From Geothermobacter hydrogeniphilus (GTDB lineage: Bacteria > Desulfobacterota > Desulfuromonadia > Desulfuromonadales > Geothermobacteraceae): DNA of 56,370 nt. A program made the translations under genes and the position numbers. Location: the NCBI RefSeq assembly GCF_002898515.1, contig NZ_PPFX01000027.1, positions 1 through 56,370 on the forward strand. Reading direction: 5' to 3'. The notes beneath the pieces are model-generated. The model saw only the letters and a program-made list of their open reading frames with translations, searched no databases and was not told the origin of the DNA. Below are positions 24,608 through 32,756 of the stretch, piece by piece. The first letter of the stretch is position 1. Every line of letters begins with the position of its first letter.

Positions 24608-25906
24608 TCAGTGGGCTTTGTCGTCGGTGATGAAGGCCGGGAAGATCATGTTGATAAAGTAGAAGATGACGAATGGTGTCACCGCCACCAGCAGGGCTCC
24701 CCCCAATCCCTCTTTGAAGGTTTCCATGTCGTAAGGAATGATCGGCAGGTGATATTCCATGAAGCCGTCAAAGGTCAGCGAGAAGGCCTGTCCGCCGATA
24801 ACAACATTCCAGCGCATCATCAGCACGCCGAACAGGACCAGGACGCAGGCGACGCAGGCACGACGGGTGGTCAGGCCCGGAAGCAGCAGCATGATAAACG
24901 GCAGGGCGTTGCCGAAGCCGTACTGCAGAACAAAAATTTTGAAGAAATCGCGTTGGTAGATGACTTCACGCACGATATCCCAGGATCTGACCGCGGTATA
25001 GCCGCGGAAAATGATATCCAGCAGTTCCAGGGTAATCGCCAGGGTCATGAAGATCAGCAGGTACTTGGAGGTCATCTTGGTCTCGTAGTCCTGCATGCTG
25101 TGCAGCCCTTCGGGGGTCAATTCAGTGGCACCGGCCCAGTGGTCGGGGAGGAAATGGGTTTTGCCCCGCGGCAGCGCCCAGCGTCTCAGCCCCATGAAGA
25201 TAGCGTAACAGAGGATACAGAGGGCGATTCCGGAGACCACCGCTGACATGATGAAAATAACCGGCATCAACGGTGTCATCCACAGGGCGTTGGCCTTGAC
25301 TGAGCCGAAGATAAAGCCGGCATAGCCATGCAGGAAACAGGCGACCGGGATACCAAGCCCGGCGAGGAACTTGACCGCCTTGTGGTCGGCTTTCAGAGCT
25401 TCGGGACTCAGATCTCGGGCGCCGAGAGAGACGACCTTGTAGATCGGCAGCAGCATGTTTTCAATCCCTCTGCGCTCCTTTTTTTCCAGCCGGTTGATAC
25501 TTTCAACAATGAACTGGCGGTAAACGAACCAGATTTCCGAACCGACGATACAGGCGTAGGTCATGAAAACAATACCGAAAGCCGATATTGCCGATGTGAA
25601 GTGTGGTGTCATCATGACGTGGATGCCGCGAAATGGTTGCTGTAGGTGCAGTAGCAAAGGCATCATCGCCACCGGCAGCAGGGCGAAGGAGAAAACCAGG
25701 GCGAAGCGCGCGATCTCCTTCAGTTTCTCCACTCCGAAGACATGGTAGAGTGAGGACAGGACAAAGGCGCCGGCGACCAGACCGGTCATGTACGGATAGA
25801 GGACGATCTGGATCGACCAGTAGACATATTCGTTGGGCAGGACGAAAAGTTCTTTGACCGTCCAGGCTTCGCCGTGGACCATCATGTGGGCAACTTGTTC
25901 AACCAT
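24608..25906 (-). CDS. NrfD/PsrC-family quinol oxidoreductase membrane subunit (CbcU-like)
   Basis: 432-aa polytopic protein (about 10 helices) of the NrfD/PsrC/HybB family. This family carries the quinone site and no haem. Family-typical are LPNEYVYWSIQIVLYPYMTG near residue 23 and ACFLHGYAGFIFGSVKANAL near residue 188. It is last in a minus-strand trio with a tetrahaem cytochrome and a four-cluster ferredoxin subunit, separated by 2 nt. The gene order cytochrome, Fe-S, NrfD resembles the CbcSTU (Cbc4) complex of Geobacter, proposed to move electrons between menaquinol and periplasmic cytochromes. Confidence 0.88.
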   Translation of the reverse strand: MVEQVAHMMVHGEAWTVKELFVLPNEYVYWSIQIVLYPYMTGLVAGAFVLSSLYHVFGVEKLKEIARFALVFSFALLPVAMMPLLLHLQQPFRGIHVMMTPHFTSAISAFGIVFMTYACIVGSEIWFVYRQFIVESINRLEKKERRGIENMLLPIYKVVSLGARDLSPEALKADHKAVKFLAGLGIPVACFLHGYAGFIFGSVKANALWMTPLMPVIFIMSAVVSGIALCILCYAIFMGLRRWALPRGKTHFLPDHWAGATELTPEGLHSMQDYETKMTSKYLLIFMTLAITLELLDIIFRGYTAVRSWDIVREVIYQRDFFKIFVLQYGFGNALPFIMLLLPGLTTRRACVACVLVLFGVLMMRWNVVIGGQAFSLTFDGFMEYHLPIIPYDMETFKEGLGGALLVAVTPFVIFYFINMIFPAFITDDKAH

Positions 25907-25908
25907 GG

Positions 25909-26682
25909 CTAATGCACCTCCTTGTTCAAACCAATGTAATAGACATTCGGTTTGGTGCCGTATTCAGCGCGCAGAATACCGACCCGTTCATTGAGGACCG
26001 CCTTGGCCACCGGATCGTTGGGGTCGCGGAGGTTGCCGATTGTCCGGGCGCCGAATGGGCAGGCCTGGGCGCAGGCGGTGTTGCCGCCCTTGCTGATGCG
26101 GTGGTAGCAGAAGGTGCACTTGTCGGCGGTATGAACAACGGGATGGAAGAAGCGGACGCCGTAAGGGCAGCCCATGATGCAGTAGCCGCAGCCGATGCAC
26201 CACTTGCGGTCGACCAGCACCACGCCGTCGGCGGTCTTGTAGGTGGCACCGACCGGGCAGACCTGGACGCAGGCCGGCAGGGTGCAGTGATTGCAGAGCT
26301 TGGGAACGAAAAAGGCCTGGGCGATATCCTTGTCGCGCAACAGCCTGGTGCCCGCTTCGCCCTGATCGACCAGCTTGCTGGTGAAGCCGTCGCGGGCGCC
26401 CTTGGGGCTGTCTTTGATGACCTCCCCGTTTTTCATCATCGCGTAGCGTTCGACCCAGGTACGGGTGACGTTGGCATCGTAGGGGATATCGTTTTCAAGT
26501 TTGCATGCTTTGACACACATGCCGCAGCCGACACATTTATGGGTGTCGACCAGGAAGCCCCAGCGCAACTCGGGTCGCGAAGCGAGGACCTCTTTGGGGT
26601 CAACCAGTTCCAGGGCCGAGAGGGAGACTGAGGCCCCGGCGACGAAAACCGCCGTGCTCTTGAGAAAATCGCGTCTCTTCAT
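25909..26682 (-). CDS. Tat-exported four-cluster ferredoxin subunit (CbcT-like)
   Basis: 257-aa iron-sulfur protein. The twin-arginine signal MKRRDFLKSTAVFVAGASV at the start sends it folded to the periplasmic side. Sixteen cysteines in four groups would bind four cubane clusters: CVGCGMCVKAC near residue 48, CNHCTLPACVQVCP, CIGCGYCIMGCPYG, and CTFC with CAQACPFG. This is the NrfC/PsrB/DmsB class of electron-transfer subunits. The start at 26682 is preceded by GGAGG, which overlaps the stop of the cytochrome gene. It would link the tetrahaem cytochrome and the NrfD-type subunit. Confidence 0.92.
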   Translation of the reverse strand: MKRRDFLKSTAVFVAGASVSLSALELVDPKEVLASRPELRWGFLVDTHKCVGCGMCVKACKLENDIPYDANVTRTWVERYAMMKNGEVIKDSPKGARDGFTSKLVDQGEAGTRLLRDKDIAQAFFVPKLCNHCTLPACVQVCPVGATYKTADGVVLVDRKWCIGCGYCIMGCPYGVRFFHPVVHTADKCTFCYHRISKGGNTACAQACPFGARTIGNLRDPNDPVAKAVLNERVGILRAEYGTKPNVYYIGLNKEVH

Positions 26683-26684
26683 GG

Positions 26685-27155
26685 TTACATATCCTCCAGG
26701 CTCGGGTTGTGCGGGTTGTGACATTCGGCGCATTCCATGCCGGTGTTGTGAGTGCCGGGGTCGATGCCGGGAATGTCGCTGCGGCCGCTGGAGGGCATGT
26801 ACAGTTTGCTGTGGCAGCGAATGCACAGTTCGCGGCTACGGTTGACGACCAGTTTTTCCGGGTCTTCCGGATGGTTCCGTGCGGGGCCGTGACAGTCTTC
26901 GCAGGGGATCATTTCATGCTGGGACGCCGAAATGCTGGCGACCTTGTCGTCATGGCACTCGTTGCAGTATTCCGTGCCCTTGTACTTGGCCGGAAAGTCC
27001 TTCCATTCCTGTTCATTGGAGAGGCGATGGAAGCCGAAGGTGTACCCTTGTTTCTGGATGCCAAAATCATCAGGCACATAGAAAAACCTGAACAGCAAGA
27101 GCAAGACCACAATACCGATGACCACGTAGAGTGGTCGCCAAACATGTCCTTTCAC
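26685..27155 (-). CDS. membrane-anchored tetrahaem cytochrome c (CbcS-like)
   Basis: 156-aa cytochrome with an N-terminal anchor helix (about residues 7-26) and four haem motifs in the periplasm: CNECH, CEDCH, CIRCH and CAECH. Starts at GTG 27155, with GGGGG a few bases upstream. First gene of the three-gene minus-strand operon encoding a quinol:cytochrome c oxidoreductase-like complex. Its promoter should lie in the AT-rich 27156-27300 stretch. The motif count matches NrfB/CbcS-size cytochromes. Confidence 0.88.
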   Translation of the reverse strand: MKGHVWRPLYVVIGIVVLLLLFRFFYVPDDFGIQKQGYTFGFHRLSNEQEWKDFPAKYKGTEYCNECHDDKVASISASQHEMIPCEDCHGPARNHPEDPEKLVVNRSRELCIRCHSKLYMPSSGRSDIPGIDPGTHNTGMECAECHNPHNPSLEDM

Positions 27156-27514
27156 GTCACTACCCCCTGTCTAGAGTTGATAATAAAACATTGTTACCTT
27201 TAGCACCGTCAATTTTGGCTGTCAACTTTAAAATCGTGAAAACAATTTGTTATCTAAGGTGATTGCTGTATAATGGTGTTATGTTCAAGCTCTTTAATAT
27301 GAAACATGGCTAACGCACGGGGGAGGGTATGTTGATAGAATAAAAAGGCGTTATAGATGCCGGAACGACTTTTCGATATCGAGTCCATGGTTCTATTTCT
27401 GTAAAGATTACCCGATGGATGGTTGGTTGCAATCCCGCCTGGTCGAAATCATGATCAACGGTTGACACCGTGCGCGGCCAAGGTCGGCCCGGGCGCTTTC
27501 TGAGGGAGGAAGGG
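27156..27514. other. divergent intergenic region, 359 nt
   Basis: AT-rich spacer between the cytochrome operon (minus) and a membrane protein gene (plus). No gene seen. It must contain both promoters; the best plus-strand candidate is listed separately. Confidence 0.5.
27247..27274 (+). promoter_or_regulatory. candidate sigma-70 promoter
   Basis: TTGTTA (27247-27252) and a perfect TATAAT (27269-27274), spaced by 16 nt, in an AT-rich stretch. It would give a leader of about 230 nt to the membrane protein gene at 27515. The -35 box matches only four of six bases. Confidence 0.4.
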
Positions 27515-29320
27515 ATGATGGTTGAGCAGGATCTTGAAGCGCGCGTTGCGCATCTTGAACATCAACTGGAAGGGTTGCAGAAAAGACTTTCCCTTCTGGA
27601 AACGGGTCTCGACGGCGTGTCCGTGGATGTTCAGGATGAAGACTCGGGCAAGGCTGCGGTTTTGTCCGGGGGCGGTGGGCTGTCATCCTGGGCCGGCAAG
27701 GCCGCGCTGCTTCCCCGGGTGGCCACCGTTTGCTTCATCATGGTGCTGGCCCTGGCATTGCGTACGGCAACCGACAACCATTTGATCAACCAGCAGGTCG
27801 GGACCATTCTCGGCATGAGTTACGCCGCGATTCTGGTGCTTGTGGGCTGGTTTCTTTATCACCGCGAGGGGGATAACGCCCCGGTTTTTACCGGAGCCGG
27901 AGCCTTCCTGCTCTGTTCCATGGTGGTCGAAACCCAGGCTCATTTCAAAACCCTGACGCCGGTACCGGCGTATTTCATTCTGATGATGCTCGGAGCGACT
28001 CTGGGGGCGCAGAGTCAACGCTTTCAGAAACCCGGTCCGGTGATTATCGGCACTCTGGGGATGTGTCTGGCGGGTGCTGCCATTGATTATCCCACCCCGC
28101 TTTTCTCCTATCTGGCTCCATTGCTGTTGCTGGCCAATGTGCTGGCATTTAATGCGTCGCGTTTGAAAAACACCTCTTGGCTGCGCTGGTTTGTTTTTGG
28201 CATGACGGTATTGATCGCTCAGGTTTGGGCGATGCGCCTCGGCATGTACCTGTTTGCTGACCAGATTCCCCCCGAGCCCCTGGCCGAGAACTGGTTCTTT
28301 CCCCTGGTCGCGATTTACGGCATCGGTTTCATCTTCAGCTCCTTTTTCGGTGTCTGGCGTACCGGAGACGGCCCGATCGCCCTGTTTGACAACGTTGCTC
28401 CGACCCTGACCGTGGTCTGGGTGGTCTGGTCATCCCATTATGTGTTACAGCGGGGCGGTTCAAGCTTTTTCGGTCTCGGGGTTGCCGGTATTCTGGCGGC
28501 TCTGCTCTGCTATTTCCTCATCCATATGTTGGCGCAGCGTAAAATTGATCACACCCCGGGCGGGACCACTCTGAGCATGGCCGGCAGTTTGTTGCTGGTT
28601 CTTTGTCTGCCCTTGGCAACGCATAATCTGGTTGTCGCGGCGGCTGTTTATTCCGGGGTGGCCGTCTGGTTGGCCTGGATGAGTGAAAAATGGCGGAATT
28701 CCGGAGTTCGCTGGGTTTCCTATCTGCTGCAGATCGCTGCCGGGTTCGGCCTGGTGGTTGCCCTGAGAAATCATCCGGATGGGCAGAATCTGCTCATTAC
28801 CCTGGCCGGAACCGGTTTGACGGCGATCGGTGGCATATATCATTACGTCTGGTCTCGTCGGTATCCGCCGTTACAGATCGGCCGGGTCTTCGGACATTTT
28901 GACACCTGCGACCGGAGTGCCGCCCTGGTGTTGCTTTCCGGCTTGTCGGCCGGATTCTTTCAAGCCAGGAGTTTGCTTTACTGGGGCCTGCACCAGATGT
29001 CCGGCAACCAGTTCGGAGCCTTCGTCTGTTTGCAGTCAGTTCTTATCAACAGCGCGATCGCGGTGTTGATGGTCCTGGCCTGGAAACGTAACAGTCGGGA
29101 GTTGAAGAATGTGGCGATTCTCGTCACCCTGGTGGCGGCGTTCAAGGTTTTTATGATCGATCTTTTCAGCACCAAGGGGATTCCTCTCCTTTTGAGTGTT
29201 CTCTCCTTCGGTATTGTCGCGTCGGTTGAGTCGGTTGTTCTGGCCCGATGGCAGAAGCTCGACGCTTTTGCCGGAGAGAGAGAAAAAACTGCCGAAAAAG
29301 GGGAAGAGGTGAAAGTTTGA
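27515..29320 (+). CDS. large polytopic membrane protein with N-terminal coiled coil (DUF2339-like)
   Basis: 601 aa. A short coiled coil at about residues 2-35 (EQDLEARVAHLEHQLEGLQK) precedes a linker and roughly 16-18 hydrophobic helices, with no obvious catalytic or transport motif. The coiled coil followed by many short helices recalls DUF2339 proteins of unknown function, but I do not recognise a conserved motif with certainty. GGGAGG at 27504-27509 supports ATG 27515 or 27518. It is monocistronic and ends at a strong terminator. A charged tail (EREKTAEKGEE) would be cytosolic or periplasmic. Confidence 0.7.
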   Translation: MMVEQDLEARVAHLEHQLEGLQKRLSLLETGLDGVSVDVQDEDSGKAAVLSGGGGLSSWAGKAALLPRVATVCFIMVLALALRTATDNHLINQQVGTILGMSYAAILVLVGWFLYHREGDNAPVFTGAGAFLLCSMVVETQAHFKTLTPVPAYFILMMLGATLGAQSQRFQKPGPVIIGTLGMCLAGAAIDYPTPLFSYLAPLLLLANVLAFNASRLKNTSWLRWFVFGMTVLIAQVWAMRLGMYLFADQIPPEPLAENWFFPLVAIYGIGFIFSSFFGVWRTGDGPIALFDNVAPTLTVVWVVWSSHYVLQRGGSSFFGLGVAGILAALLCYFLIHMLAQRKIDHTPGGTTLSMAGSLLLVLCLPLATHNLVVAAAVYSGVAVWLAWMSEKWRNSGVRWVSYLLQIAAGFGLVVALRNHPDGQNLLITLAGTGLTAIGGIYHYVWSRRYPPLQIGRVFGHFDTCDRSAALVLLSGLSAGFFQARSLLYWGLHQMSGNQFGAFVCLQSVLINSAIAVLMVLAWKRNSRELKNVAILVTLVAAFKVFMIDLFSTKGIPLLLSVLSFGIVASVESVVLARWQKLDAFAGEREKTAEKGEEVKV

Positions 29321-29463
29321 ATTCTGCTTCAATCCTTTTTCAGGCGGACGGAGCCCGCAGGGACCTGGTGCCGGGATTGATAGACGAGGGGAGACAGCGG
29401 GATCTTCAGTAAGCTTCGGCCGGTTGAAGATTTTATGGTTGTTGTGAGAGGTCTCCCGGCGGA

Positions 29464-29503
29464 GACAAAAAAGGCGTCGCATTTCTGCGACGCCTTTTTT
29501 GTC
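29464..29503. terminator. bidirectional intrinsic terminator
   Basis: Perfect 18-bp stem (29464-29481 with 29486-29503) with loop tttc; AAAAAA and TTTTTT in the arms make it work in both directions. It separates the membrane protein gene and the convergent octahaem cytochrome gene. Confidence 0.93.
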
Positions 29504-29529
29504 TGATATGGATGGAACCGCGGTTCCGG

Positions 29530-30690
29530 CTACCAGGTCTGATCGAGGTCGTTCAGCACGGTCTGGAAGTCCTTTTTAACCGAAGCCAGGATCGCCTGGG
29601 CATAGTCCCGGTTGTGAACGCCATTGGTACCGTCATTGCGAACCAGGCGGAAGTTGTAAAGGGCTTTTTCGTAGAGAGTCCAATAGGCCTTGGTGTCGCG
29701 TTTCTTTTTGTCGGCTTCTTTCAGCGCGTCTTCAACATTGATCCGCATTTCGCGCAGGTCGGCAATCTCGGCCTTGGTCTCGGAAGACCATTCGTTGAAA
29801 ATTTCACCGTAGCTGTCATCGTGGCAGTTGTTGCAGGTCTCGCTGGTCGGTCGGTAGATACCTTTGGAAACGCCGGTGTGGCAGTCCTGGCAAACCACCC
29901 CGTTGCCCCACATCAGTCCCGGTTCTCCTGCCACGTCCTTGGCGCCGACACCCTTGTTCATGTCGAACTGGGCCTCATGGCAACGTTGGCATTCGGTCAC
30001 CAGCGGCGCGCCGCTGCCTTCATTTTCCTTGTGGCAGGTAACGCACATATTCATGCGGTCGGTTTTGGTGGACGGATTGTGGACCAGGCCGAAGTGGCAG
30101 TCGCGGCATTTGAAGTCAAAGGCTTCAAGATGCATGGAGTGATCAAAATGGGTTCCGCCGACAAAGGTATCGGTGAGGATGTCAGGGAGGCCCTTGTGCT
30201 TTCTGAACTCGGGATTTTTAACGTCGTCCAGCAGGCGCATGCGAACGATTTTCATCAACTTGACCCGTTTCCGATAATCCTGGTTGCCCTTGTCCGAATG
30301 GCAGAAAAGGCACTGCTGATCGGGGACCAGATCTTTTTTCGGGTTCTCAAGGATTTCGAGCTTTTCTTCCTTGGAGATGGTCAGCTGCATGTAGGTGTCC
30401 TTAAGTCCACCCAGTTTTGCCTTGATGTACCCGACGACGCCGGGTCGACCATGGCAATCGAGGCAGGAAACGCCGGCTTCGCCATGTGCGGAATGCTCCC
30501 AGGAATCAACTTCGGCCAGCGGGCCGAAACCCTGCGCCGGATGACACATGTGGCAGAACTCGGGCTCAGAGGTCATATGCAGTATCTGGATGTTGACGAA
30601 TCCGAAGGCGGCGATGAACAGCACACCCAGGAATGTGACAAGCAGGTAGTGACGTTTGCACCAGGCAAAAAGATTTTTCAGGCTGGCCAT
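29530..30690 (-). CDS. eight-haem NapC/NirT-type membrane cytochrome c
   Basis: 386-aa cytochrome with one N-terminal anchor helix (about residues 14-34) and eight CxxCH haem sites: CHMCH, CLDCH, CLFCH, CRDCH, CVTCH, CQRCH, CQDCH, CNNCH. The first pair near the anchor is NapC-like, as in inner-membrane quinol dehydrogenases that feed periplasmic electron carriers (in Geobacter, ImcH plays such a role; orthology is not claimed). The C-terminal 110 residues are haem-free and helical. Start ATG 30690 is preceded by AAAGGA. A palindromic operator-like site lies 64 nt upstream. Monocistronic. Confidence 0.88.
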   Translation of the reverse strand: MASLKNLFAWCKRHYLLVTFLGVLFIAAFGFVNIQILHMTSEPEFCHMCHPAQGFGPLAEVDSWEHSAHGEAGVSCLDCHGRPGVVGYIKAKLGGLKDTYMQLTISKEEKLEILENPKKDLVPDQQCLFCHSDKGNQDYRKRVKLMKIVRMRLLDDVKNPEFRKHKGLPDILTDTFVGGTHFDHSMHLEAFDFKCRDCHFGLVHNPSTKTDRMNMCVTCHKENEGSGAPLVTECQRCHEAQFDMNKGVGAKDVAGEPGLMWGNGVVCQDCHTGVSKGIYRPTSETCNNCHDDSYGEIFNEWSSETKAEIADLREMRINVEDALKEADKKKRDTKAYWTLYEKALYNFRLVRNDGTNGVHNRDYAQAILASVKKDFQTVLNDLDQTW

Positions 30691-30753
30691 GGTATCAATC
30701 CTTTGTTGGGTGGAATCTATAAAGCAAGAGAGGATTCTCTGGGAGTCTGCTTT

Positions 30754-30772
30754 ATTGGATACAGTATACAAT
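30754..30772. promoter_or_regulatory. operator-like palindrome upstream of the octahaem cytochrome
   Basis: ATTGGATACAGTATACAAT, an imperfect dyad (ATTGGAT / ATACAAT). It matches 17 of 19 bases of the site upstream of the atp Fo operon at 32612-32630. Likely a transcription-factor site shared by both genes; the factor is unknown. Confidence 0.6.
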
Positions 30773-30964
30773 TGTCAGAGCGCACAAAAGTTACCTGATT
30801 CTGGGGTTTGATGCAATAAAAAAATGATTGCCGAGCTGTCCGGGCTGATGTCAGGAAATTGCGCGCGGTTGTGCTTTCCGGCATCTGGGCCGAGAGGCGG
30901 GACGGCGCAAAAAAAGAGGGATGTGTCGCCACATCCCTCTTTCTCATTTTGTGTCTTTCCCGGT

Positions 30965-31237
30965 TTAGTGAGCGGCGCCGACCAGCTGCAGGACCTGCTC
31001 GGTGAACGGGTTGGCGAAGAGAATGATCATGGCGACGACGAAAACGTAGATAGCCAGGGATTCGATCATTGCCAGGCCGATCATCATGGTGGTCAGGATT
31101 TTACCGGAAGCGCCGGGATTGCGGGCAACGCCCTCAACGGCACTCTTGATAGCGAGTCCCTGACCGATACCGGTACCGAAAGAACCGAGACCCATGCCGA
31201 TACCGGCGGCCAACATGCACCATGCGAAAAATTCCAT
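30965..31237 (-). CDS. atpE: ATP synthase Fo subunit c
   Basis: 90-aa two-helix proteolipid forming the rotor ring of ATP synthase. Helix 1 has the glycine-rich [16 protein letters not shown], the loop has ARNPGA (RxP), and helix 2 carries the ion-binding carboxylate Glu59 in [11 protein letters not shown]. Gln26, Glu59, Ser60 and Tyr64 sit at the same relative positions as the Na+ ligands Gln32, Glu65, Ser66 and Tyr70 of Ilyobacter tartaricus, but Thr67 is replaced by Leu61. It is the last gene of the Fo operon, 67 nt after atpB; no F1 genes are in the window. Confidence 0.97.
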   Translation of the reverse strand: MEFFAWCMLAAGIGMGLGSFGTGIGQGLAIKSAVEGVARNPGASGKILTTMMIGLAMIESLAIYVFVVAMIILFANPFTEQVLQLVGAAH

Positions 31238-31304
31238 TGTCTTACTCCTTCTAGTGAAAGGTTTGATTGTCCCTAGATCTGATTAGGGCCGGGTGAATTT
31301 AATA

Positions 31305-31979
31305 TCAGTGTGCTTCCTCAAGCGCCCCGGCGATGTAGATCATCGCCAGCAGGGTGAAGACGAAGGTCTGAATGAAGGCGACCAGGACTCCCATCAGCAT
31401 CATCGGTACCGGCAGCAGGAAGGGAACCAGGCTGAGGAAGATCATCAGCACGATTTCATGTCCGTACATGTTGCCGAAAAGACGCAGCGAGAGGCTCAAC
31501 GGACGTGCCAGGTGGCCGACAATTTCGATAACGAAGATCAGCGGGGCAAGCCACCAGATCGGCCCCATGAAATGTTTCAGGTACTTGATCCCGTGTTCTT
31601 TGAGCCCGACCAGATGGGTCATGGCAAAGACCGTCAGCGCCAGGGCGGCGTTGGTGTTGAGATTGGCGGTCGGCGGGGCAAAGCCGGGAATCAGCGCGAT
31701 CAGATTGCTGACCAGGATGAACAGGGCAAGGGTGGCTACCAGGGGGAAGTAAGCCTTGCCCTTGGAGCCCATGGTTTCTTCCGCAAGGTTGGAAATGCCC
31801 TCGACGACAACTTCCATCAGGTTCTGCAGACCACTCGGGACCTGCTTGATGGATCGGGAAGCCAGCAGGGCGAGGATGATCAGGATCAACATGACCAGCC
31901 AGGTATAGAGGACGTGTTCACCTACATGCAGGTGAAGCTCTTCTTTAAGCCAGCCGAAAATAAGAAAGGGATGAGTCAT
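31305..31979 (-). CDS. atpB: ATP synthase Fo subunit a
   Basis: 224-aa subunit a with about six helices. The essential stator arginine lies in [19 protein letters not shown] near residue 162; the C-terminal [22 protein letters not shown] is conserved. It forms the ion half-channels facing the subunit-c ring. It lies 20 nt downstream of atpI. Its N-terminus is short compared with E. coli, as is common in Geobacter-type organisms. Confidence 0.96.
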   Translation of the reverse strand: MTHPFLIFGWLKEELHLHVGEHVLYTWLVMLILIILALLASRSIKQVPSGLQNLMEVVVEGISNLAEETMGSKGKAYFPLVATLALFILVSNLIALIPGFAPPTANLNTNAALALTVFAMTHLVGLKEHGIKYLKHFMGPIWWLAPLIFVIEIVGHLARPLSLSLRLFGNMYGHEIVLMIFLSLVPFLLPVPMMLMGVLVAFIQTFVFTLLAMIYIAGALEEAH

Positions 31980-31999
31980 GGTACCGAGGGCTCCTCCGG

Positions 32000-32362
32000 T
32001 TATCTCAAACGTTGCAGGGTTGTGATCAAAATATTTATCAGCACGGTCAAAAGGCCGACCGCAAGTGCCAGGGGATGCAGTTCAAAACGTACCAGCAACA
32101 GGTAGACGGCGGCGCCGAGGGTTGCCAGGCGTATCATGTATCCGACCTGGAAGCCGCCAACCGAAGCCTGCTCCGGCCAGTCCAGCATGCGCCGCAGGGT
32201 ACGGTGTCGCCAGTGGTGTCCGCAGATGGCAACCAGGCCTCCTGCCGCTACACCGAGACTGATCTTTGCCGACAGCCAGGGCAGACTGAACAGTACAAGT
32301 AGCCCGAGAATCACCCAGTTGCGCCGAGCCATGCGGCGCAGCAGATCCTCGTCAGGATTCAT
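32000..32362 (-). CDS. atpI: ATP synthase protein I
   Basis: 120-aa protein with four predicted helices, placed where AtpI is expected (before atpB). AtpI is a chaperone-like factor helping assembly of the c-ring. Sequence is poorly conserved, so the call leans on topology ([39 protein letters not shown]) and synteny. Start ATG 32362 overlaps the end of atpZ by 11 nt. Confidence 0.8.
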   Translation of the reverse strand: MNPDEDLLRRMARRNWVILGLLVLFSLPWLSAKISLGVAAGGLVAICGHHWRHRTLRRMLDWPEQASVGGFQVGYMIRLATLGAAVYLLLVRFELHPLALAVGLLTVLINILITTLQRLR

Positions 32363-32606
32363 TGTTGTCCTGGTCGTCCTCCTGTTTCTGTCGGCGCAGT
32401 TCACGCTGAGTCAGGATGTAGACATTGCGAAAGCCGGCAATGATACCGATGCCGAGCCATGTCAGAGTCATCCATGGCGTCGTGTCAAGCCACTTGTCAA
32501 GGTAGTAACCGAGTGCCAGGCCGATCAAGCAGGCAGCAACCAGGGAAATGCCGACACTCGATAAAAAGCCCAGAGATCTAATAAGTTGGCGTCGGTCTTC
32601 GCCCAT
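32352..32606 (-). CDS. atpZ: AtpZ-family ATP synthase-associated protein
   Basis: 84-aa protein with two helices, GISLVAACLIGLALGYYLDKWL and WLGIGIIAGFRNVYIL; the GYYLD and GIxAGFRNVY blocks are typical of AtpZ/AtpI-type 'ATPase gene 1' proteins. First gene of the minus-strand atpZ-I-B-E operon. A palindromic operator-like site lies only 6 nt before the start codon, so binding there would block initiation of transcription or translation. Confidence 0.85.
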   Translation of the reverse strand: MGEDRRQLIRSLGFLSSVGISLVAACLIGLALGYYLDKWLDTTPWMTLTWLGIGIIAGFRNVYILTQRELRRQKQEDDQDNNES

Positions 32607-32611
32607 AGTAA

Positions 32612-32630
32612 ATTGTATACAGCATACAAT
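32612..32630. promoter_or_regulatory. operator-like palindrome upstream of atpZ
   Basis: ATTGTATACAGCATACAAT: perfect 7-bp inverted repeat ATTGTAT / ATACAAT with a 5-nt centre. It starts 5 nt upstream of the atpZ start codon. Near-identical to the site at 30754-30772. Confidence 0.65.
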
Positions 32631-32756
32631 CTGCCGGAAAACCCGTATTTATTAGCATAGGGGTCGCAGGGGTGTCAATCGTTTTTGCGCCCTGGCGACA
32701 GGTGTTGAAACCGCTGTCTCCGGCAGTCGCAGGCTCCTTTATTCAAGAGGTGAGAA

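Noticed and set aside
27247-27285. Third copy of the ATTGnATACAG operator near TATAAT
   Set aside because: Only a partial match (TTGCTGTATAAT) without the second half of the dyad.
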